Below, piece after piece: positions 20,884-29,800 of a DNA stretch of 64,000 bases; within the stretch, counting starts at the first letter, position 1, and the number at the start of each line of letters is the position of its first letter. Below the pieces are notes generated by a model. It saw only the letters and a program-made list of their open reading frames with translations. It was not told the origin of the DNA and made no database searches. The position numbers and the translations under genes were made by a program. The DNA is from Odiellus spinosus (Eukaryota; Arthropoda; Arachnida; Opiliones; Phalangiidae): NCBI GenBank assembly GCA_963920705.1, contig OY987233.1, positions 4,454,001 to 4,518,000 of the forward strand, written 5' to 3'.

Positions 20884-23800
20884 ATGTTAAAATTCTGGCT
20901 ATCGTTAATGTTTATGTTTTTCGCGATGCAAGATTTGGTTCTACTTCAATCACTCGAGGAGGGTCAACTCATTTCGGTTCTGACCAAATACGGAGAAGTT
21001 GTCGGCAAGTACGAGAAAGTTTCCATCCTGACGGAAAATATGACTACCGATTACGCCTTCGTTCAGAAATTTGAAGGCATCCCATTCGCGCAGCCTCCAA
21101 TAGGAGAACTACGCTTCAAACCTCCGCTACAGCCAAAACCGTGGACCGGAAAGATACTAGCGCTTAAACCCTACAAGTATTGCGAGCAAGATTTAAATCA
21201 ATTCCTGAAATTCCGTAATGTTTCTTCTTCGAATATTTCTGAAGATTGCCTTTACTTGACCATCTGGGCTCCCATGCCCGCCAGAAGGAACTCGGCCGTC
21301 ATGGTCTACACGTTCGGTGGCTCTTTCAATCATGGTCCTTCATTTGATTTTGATTTTGCCAGATTTGTGGCGCTTGAAAACGTGATCGTGGTTATGATGA
21401 ACTACAGGCTCGGGGCGATGGGACTATTGTATTTGGATCACGAGGACTGTCCCGGAAATATGGCATTGATGGACCAGGAAATGGCTTTCAAATGGACCCG
21501 AGACAATATAGAGCGATTTGGCGGACATCCCGAACGAATCACCATCTTCGGCCATAGCTCCGGATCAATTTCAACGAATTTCCATTTACTGAACCCGAGT
21601 GCGCGGTATCTGTTTAAGAGAGTCGCTTTGCTTAGCGGCATTTTTGGGTTTGGAAATATTGCATATAGCAAAAAAAAAAACTTTGAAAAAGGTTTGAAAG
21701 TAGCGCGACTCGCTGGTTGCGGAAACGAAGAAAATGACACGAAACTGATCGTGGAATGCCTGCGAGGCGTTGATACTCGCGTTCTGAATGAAGTTTCGAC
21801 TTCGCAAAACGACCCTGTTCTAAAGGCGTCGTATCTCCCTTTTCTGGATGAAAAAATATCGTTGGAAAATTTAAAAAGGTTACAAAGCGCGGGGGACAAA
21901 GAGGTTCTAATAGGCGTTTTGACTAGCGACGGAGGAAACGACGTTAACACTGTGTTGATTGAAAAGCAAGTTTGTCCTAAGGATTTATTTAAATACATTG
22001 CCAATCACTTTTTACGTAATGTAAGCGAGGAAATGTTGCGATCCATCAAATCCTATTATAAAGACCATTGCGCCGCGATACGGGAGTTCGAAGAAGAAAT
22101 ATTAACAACTCGTCTTGCCACGGATTACCGGTTCTTATGTCCTGCCCAAGAAATGGCTGAAAAGTTGGCTGCGGCCGGAATTAAAACGTATTTCTATCAA
22201 TGGACTCACAGACCATTGTTATCCGAAAATCCAGTCTGGATAGACGCTGCACACGCTGATGAAGTAAGATTTCTGTTCGCTTGGTACGACCAACTGGAAG
22301 GAGCCGTCGAGATAAAACTCTCCAGGAGATTTATGGCGTATCTTGGAAGCTTCGCTAAGTACGGGTAAGCTTGTAATAATTGAAATCATTCCGCGGTCTC
22401 TACGATTTCGTAACATTATAACAAAACTTCATAATGTATTCCAATAAAGTAATTATAACGATTAGAAGATTAACGATATTATTGGCAATCGGGGCGGATT
22501 GATTTGAGACATCCAGGCAAGCGGAGGCCGTCGACGTAAATGCTGAAGAACAAGGAGCCTCATATTCAACAAGTTGGAAAACCAAAATAGTACCTCCCCG
22601 ACAACCACGTGATCTAACCTAACCTTACCTAAAATATATCAACGCCTCCTATATTATATAAAAGCCGAAAAAAATTCCAAAGGCGGAAAGTTGTAATAAC
22701 TACTCTTTAACTGTCTCGAAATTTCAATTTAAACGCGATTGGAAATGTAAATTACTCTCTAGCTCGCTTCTTTTCCACGTTTCTCTAAAAGCGAATGAGT
22801 GACGCGACCATAGGCCAATCGTAACAGCGAAAACCCGAAACCCTCGCGATCTTTGAAATTTTGTCGAAAGGGGAATGGCGCTCTTCTTACACTTGGCTAG
22901 TAAACCCACGCTTCTGATTTATCTTAAAATTTACCATCAAACATCTTTATGTGAAGCAGCTACCGCACACTTACATTGTACAGGAAAATTTAGAATTACC
23001 GATATTTTTCAAGAATCTTCAAAATTAAAATGGGAAAAATATATATATTTAATTTGCTCCGTTTGATGATAGAGTTGGATTATGTAAAGTAATTAACCAT
23101 AAAGACCGCGAGATAGTAAACGTTTCGGGCGGCGTAACCGAACCTAACCCTATCTTAAATAAAACAAGTTGGGAAACCAAAATATAACCTCCCCGACCCC
23201 GACGTTAAGGTAATCTAACCTAACCTAACCCTACCTAAAATAAAAGATGAAAAGAAATGTAGAGTATTGGATGAGTAGAAGAAACAGCGAAATAGGCAAA
23301 ATATTATATCACATTGAACCTATATGCATTTCTTCAGTATACCAACACAACCCTAAATAATTCTCTACTTAAAACCAAACCTAACTAGAGAAAAAAAGGA
23401 AAATAAATAAGATATAACCACATAGATTTCAAGATAAATAATCCAGTCCATAATTCAGTATTAAAACAAAAAAATCAGAATTAAGACAACTGAAATTAGC
23501 AATCTTTGGTAATATGTAAAATAGCCCTTACACGAACAATTTAAGTAAAGCAAATTATCAAATAAACGCCAAATAAGTCAATTAATTAAAATTAAAAATA
23601 TTAATCTTACCACTACCAAATAGCGGGCAGAAAACACAGACATCAAGATAACATTAGCAAAATAAATTTTCAACACCGGTAATCCTGAGAACTAGATTCT
23701 ACAAAATCTTCTGGAATAATAAATTTATTTTAATCTAAAAAATATAAAATCTTAAAAAAAATATCTATACAAATAACATATTGATAAACCAATTAAAATT

Positions 23801-26800
23801 AGATGCGAAAAACATTTAATCTCGATATGAGATTAAATACACAAGGTCAAGGTTCTTCTTTTAAAACCATATCAGAATTTTGACGGTTGTAGAGTATTTG
23901 TAGACCAAGTAACGTGAAAAGGCAAAATGTTATATCAAATTGAACCTATACATGGCTTCAGTATACAACACAAGTTGTGAAACAAACGTTATTTTACGTG
24001 ACTACACACTAGCTAAAACATCACCGAAAATAAACGACAGTAGGCATTAATAACTCTTTTACGAAAACAAAAAATTACTACAGAGAAAAATGAGTCAGAA
24101 AAAAAAAACCTTTTGATTTCCAAACTAATATTTCAGTCACAACTCAGTAATAAAAATTAGAGTTCAGGTCAATGAAAATATACCAAAAATGTCCAAACAA
24201 ATAATAAACGCATCAAATAAATGATTCAAATTCAAAATTACTTCCTTACCAATAAATTGTATTCAAACGAATGAAACTTAATTTAAAATTTCAACGAGTC
24301 AAATCTCTAGAGAACAAACTTCGTCGATGATTTCAAAAGAAATGAAACGATTTTACGTTCAATAAATTAAAATTTAGATAAGCAAGGTCAAGGTCCCTCA
24401 GTAAAATCATATCGGCGTTAAGAAAACTAGAGTATTTGTAGACCAAGTAACGTCATTAGGCAAAATATTTGATCAAAATCAAGTTATGACCTCGGTATCG
24501 TCATATAACCGTAAATAAACATATTCAATAAACAATTAACGAATAAGCTTTCCGCATAACACGCTAAACTACGAACTGTGACGTACAATTTCGCTTTTTG
24601 GTGCTACACGACCTACAGATACCTTATAAGCCTACGTCTAAAAACACGTTTTTTGGTGATAATGCTGTGAGTAAAGAATAGATGTTTCTCTTTTGGCCCT
24701 ACCATAAATTTTTTATATTTTTTTTTTCTGACAGGGCAGGCCTGAGTAAAAATATACCAAGTTGTGAAACAAACGTCATTTTACGTGACTCCACACTAGC
24801 TAAAATGTTACCGGAAATACACGACAGTAGGCATTAAAAGCCTGGTTCTATTATACTTAATTGGGATTAACATTAAATTCATGTATGAAAAAGTGTGAAA
24901 CTAAAACTAGCAGTCATCACGAGATCCAATCACGTGATTCTTTTCCTCACTCTGTCTACATTTCACTCTTGGGTCAACCATATCATACATGACTATTAAA
25001 ACACGAGAAATTTCAATGTCAATCCGGTTTAAGAAAGTTCGTCAATTGTTAATTGTGGCATGACTAAAGCCGGATTCACACAGACCTATTTTCACGCTTT
25101 TCACGGTCACGCGCGAGGGGCAATGGGCAAACCACTCTTGGAATCAGGTGTACAAACTAAATGGAATCACGCGAATCGATTCGGAATCAGGAGAATCGAT
25201 ACGGAATCACGCGAATCGATTCGGAATCACGCGAATCGATTCGGAATCAGGAGAATCGATACGGAATCACGCGAATCGATTCGGAATCACGCGAATCGAT
25301 TCGGAATCACGCGAATCGATTCGGAATCACGAGAATCGATACGGAATCACGCGAATCGATACGGAATCACGCGAATCGATTCGGAATCACGCGAATCACG
25401 AATCAATTCGGAATCACGCGAATTGATTCGGAATCACTGACAATCAAATGAATCTGGAATCAGGTGTACAAAATTTTTCTAGAGTGGTTTGCACCTCGCT
25501 CGCGCGTGCTAATGGTACTTCTATGAGTTCACGAGCGTGAAACGCGTAAAAACAGGTCTGTGTGTATCCGCGTTAACCTGGTTCGCTCTGCGCATGTACA
25601 CAATTTCGCACGAAATAAATTTGCGAAACGCGCGAAAATTATAAAAAAATTAATTTGAAAATCCGTGCCAGTAATTAAAACCAAATACGCCACTGTTTGC
25701 AAGTTTGCCAGAAGATTACGATATTTCCCCATACATGAAGCTGATTCTCCTAAGAATATCAAAAAAAATCACATTGATATTTTCCATGCGTAAAGAGGTT
25801 TCCGACTTCAAATTTAGTGCTCTACACATACTCGCGTGCTGGCGAACTCGATTTTACACGTGTCACAAATACACTGGAAACCTACTCTACTTCTGTTCGA
25901 GGAGAGTTTTCACGACTATCATTTTTCTTAAGTGGTTTAACATTATGCATAAATCCGCCTCAGCTTCAAATCTTATACACCAATTCCCCTTGAACTGGTA
26001 AAAAATTCACCGAGTATAATCGAAGTTATTATTGTCTTATCTCTTATCTAAATTATGTTGTTTCAATCTTCCATACCCGTGTAAACGCACCTTTATTTAA
26101 GTTCTTCAATCCACCCCAAGTTTGCACCAGAGATAAGCCTATACTGCCCGTTATACCTTTGCTTTTTCGAGTAAATGATATATATGGAAAATAGCTTAGG
26201 CGCATGCTGCCAACTAAAACTGCCATTAATCGGTCAAATTTCTTTAAATTTTTGCATAAATTCTCAAATAACTTCTAAACTATCTCGAATTTTAAATTAA
26301 TTTTTCGACTTTCTAATTAATTAGATTAAGATGAACCATTTTAATATTTTTAATTATAATATAAATTAATATTGCGTTTCATTTCCCTAAACAATATCAA
26401 ACAAAATCACCCCATGAGGCTAATTTGCATTCGTTCCAAAAAGGTACTATATAAACCTTTCGAAGGGCTATATTAATCGAAGTAACCGTGCGTGATGGCC
26501 ATGAAGTTAGGGGGAAAACCCCCCCCTTTCAATGTCTTGCTGATTCTTGATCTCTAGGCGCTTGGCGACGCAATTTACCCATTGGTGGGGCGATGTTTGG
26601 AGTCAGTGGAAGGTTGATGTGAACTGTACTAGTGGGGGACGCCTCGCTAGTATGGAACGCTGAGATCGGAAACTGGAGGTTGGACCTTGGTGCGGGGATG
26701 GTCGGAGGTGATTATAACAGTGGGAGACGTCCCATTGCTTATAATTTCGGCCGTAAAGTGGATGGTGGAATGCGATGATGTGCAATGGGAGACGTCCTGT

Positions 26801-29800
26801 TGTATGTCTTTGCACGACACTTGAAACTCAATGTGGCAGCCACGCTTAAAGGAGGTAATTCCCCGGAATTGAACGATAAGCTGGTATGATTACGTCTCTA
26901 GACTTTTGGCTCCACGAGCTAGGTCACGTGACTTCCGTTTACACAGGATATCCGCTTACACACACAGACAGACACACAGACAGACACACAGACAGACACA
27001 CAGACAGACACACAGACAGACACACAGACAGACACACAGACACGACCAGTGTAACACCTCCCCCTGAACTAAAGTTCAGTCGGGGAGGTAAAAAGAATAG
27101 AAATGTGTAGGGTAAATGAAGAGCTAGAGTAGAAAGAGCATTTTGAATTCTAAAATGGAGATGAAATTCTGCTCAGATTGATCTATATTGACACAGTCTT
27201 CACGAATTTTAACTGCTCTTTTAGTACCCCTAAACCTCCGATTTATATACATATAATTTAACTAGACGATAGTAACATCCGTAAAAAAAAAATCGAAGTC
27301 GAAAGATATTAGCAAGGAAGATGAAGGTAAGGATCGGCCGCCTCACGTTATAACTTGTGTCGTTCAAGCTCAGCTTCTGCTTCCAATTCCCCCTTTGCCC
27401 CCCCCCCCTTGGCTGATACATATTTTCTAATGCGCATCCTTTTTCGCGCTCTCTACGTGTAACACTCGTGACTCCTTGCTAGAGAAGGAGTGACCTATGG
27501 ATTTTCTCAGCAGAGGTGCCAACATAGAGGGTAGAAAGAAGAGGAGTAGAAGGCCTGGCTTTGGCAAGGCAATTTTAGAGTTCTCGCTTTTTTGTGTTAT
27601 TCATTTGAAAAATTTGTCTCTTTACATCCGGTTCATCGCCAATGAACCAATTAGAGCCTCTATGATGTAATAGAAAAAGTCGCGCGCATACCGGAAGTTG
27701 AGATGCAAATTGTCAAGCGAGAACTCTCCAAGCCATGCCTTCTACTCCTCTTCTTTCTACCCTCTATGGTGCCAATTTACAATAAGGTTTCGATTCCACC
27801 ACAGTTTGCAGCGCGTAAATATTTACCTTATCCGTTATCCTTAAGAATAGTTTATTTATAGGGATATAGAGCGTCTCGCTTTACGCGCGCTGACCATCAC
27901 GTTTGGTGACCATTCGCCCGCAGCTGGTTCACTCTCTGTGGTTCACCTTAATTTGGCAGCGCGTATAAACCTACTCTTTCCTTTATTTCTAAGAATTGTT
28001 TACTTAGAAAAGTAGGGAGGGTTATTGAAAGAGGGTCCCCAACTTCGTGTTGTACGAAATTTGTCACCCGCGAATAAAAGGATGACCTTGTACCATTACA
28101 ATCTGTGAGAGAGCGTACTAAAACATTCCCCAAGCGCACTCTTCCAGGAAAATCCGAAATTATTCAGGTGAAGCTAAGGCGCCTAGGATATAACCTGCTG
28201 TAATTTTATACGAGATGATATTGGTATGTCACGTGAGTGCGCACCAAAAAAGCGCAGTTAGCTTCTTTGGACACAGAAGCGAGAGAGGAAACTACGTCAT
28301 CTTCAGACATTTCACGGACGGGTTCTGCTATACTTGTGGCCCTTCCTTTCCCTTCATCATCCAGATTCTTTGGGCCCCATGAAATTGTATTGAAATATGA
28401 TAGTTTACACGCTAAAACGCCTGTTTGTGGTCATTATGAGATGAATTGGAAATGATTGAACATGTTTTTGATTTGCTTTTTAAGAGCGCCCCTTGGTAAT
28501 CCGTATCAGCAATTGTTACCTTAACATTATTTTTCGATGTTGCTCTAGAGAACGCCACGTATTGTTGACTTTGGGAGAAAACGGTTCGTGTAAAAATATT
28601 CCCACCCTTTCCAGTGTTTGACCCTGAAATGTGTTATTTGTTGTAGCATAAGCGAACGAACCTCACTTCGATAACCCAAAATCGTCTTCAATAACACAAA
28701 ATCAGGGCGAAGAACTTTTAGTGTGGAAGTGTTAAGCCCCTACTCCTGGCGGTCCTTAACATGGCGAGATAACTTTGTTATTTATTAATGTACTATTTTG
28801 CTGAGCTCCCCAACAGGGGAGCCATCCGAACAACCCCACTTTGGTGGCTTCGATAACCCAAAATCGTCTTCAATAACACAAAATCAGGGCGCCGAACTTT
28901 TAGCGTGGAAGTGTTAAGCCCCCACTCCTGGCGGTCCTTAACATAGCGAGATATCTTTGTTATTTATTAATGTACTATTTTGCTGAGCTCCCCCAACAGG
29001 GGAGCCGCCGTGATCTAAAAAGGTATACTTTGTGTGGCGCCGCAATAAACCTGTAGAGAGAGGCGGCTAACGCGGGAACCAAGAAAACCAAAAATCGATA
29101 AAAATATAGATGTGACATATGCAGCGAAAAGCCGACATCCGGGGCAATTGAGTTAACATGGCGCCCTGGGCCCTATTTTTAGGTTTTTCACTTAATTCTA
29201 ATTTACGAAGAGATACGAAGAACAATTTAATTTTTACCCGTAGACGCCGTGTTTCTCTAAGAGTACTAAAATTACCGAACGCGTGGCGGCCCGAAGGGAC
29301 CCTGCACAAAATTTTGAAAAGAGCAAAAAACGCAGGGACGCAAAAGGACGAAACGTACGTACATACGAGCAGTCGCTTATATTGTCAGTATAACCCAATA
29401 TTACACAATCAGTATAAACCAATATTTCACAATAATTCACAAGCCTAAGGAAAACTCGCGGTTTCGCCATCACCCCTAAAAACCCGGGAGAAACCGAGGA
29501 TTGCAACATCGAGCTCCAACCCTATGAACTGTAAAATAGCCACGGGAAGGAACCAGGATTGCGCCACGAAACTCAATACCGGACAGCGGCTTCTCTCCCG
29601 ATTGCACCACGAAAGACAAGACGAGGAAACCCCAAAGAAGGACCGCTCGCGGGATATAAAAAGGCAGATCGCTGACTATAAGGGACAACTTTCGCTTCCG
29701 CTCTCAACTTGGTAGGAACTAGATTGAAATACCAGCCCTACCAATAAGGAGTTTAGTATAAGCTGTAAAAGCTGTTAGTTAGAGATAATTCTCTATAGTT

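Larger units (their letters stand above)
23163..27091 (-). mobile_element. GTCGGGGAGG element B (inverted), nested in C
   Basis: Begins ACAAGTTGGGAAACCAAAAT / AACCTCCCCGAC and ends AGTTCAGTCGGGGAGGTAA. It is colinear in inverted order with element A (12766-15143) but longer: it has three copies of the about 145-bp internal repeat (near 23.29, 23.85 and 24.40 kb; A has two) and it carries the 21-bp-satellite hairpin element at about 25.06-25.58 kb. The right end has a (CACACAGACAGA)n tract. No transposase frame. Confidence 0.82.

Noticed and set aside
22875-23066. Second FLYWCH finger
   Set aside because: C-x9-C followed by TGKFRITD is suggestive, but the aromatic start and the HNH end are not present; too weak to call.
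23210-23245. (TTAGG)n-like text, an insect telomere motif (also near 30490)
   Set aside because: Only two or three imperfect units inside transposon sequence; not an interstitial telomere.
25705-26001. 98-codon frame in element B
   Set aside because: No domain, no homologous frame in element A, unusual composition for a protein.
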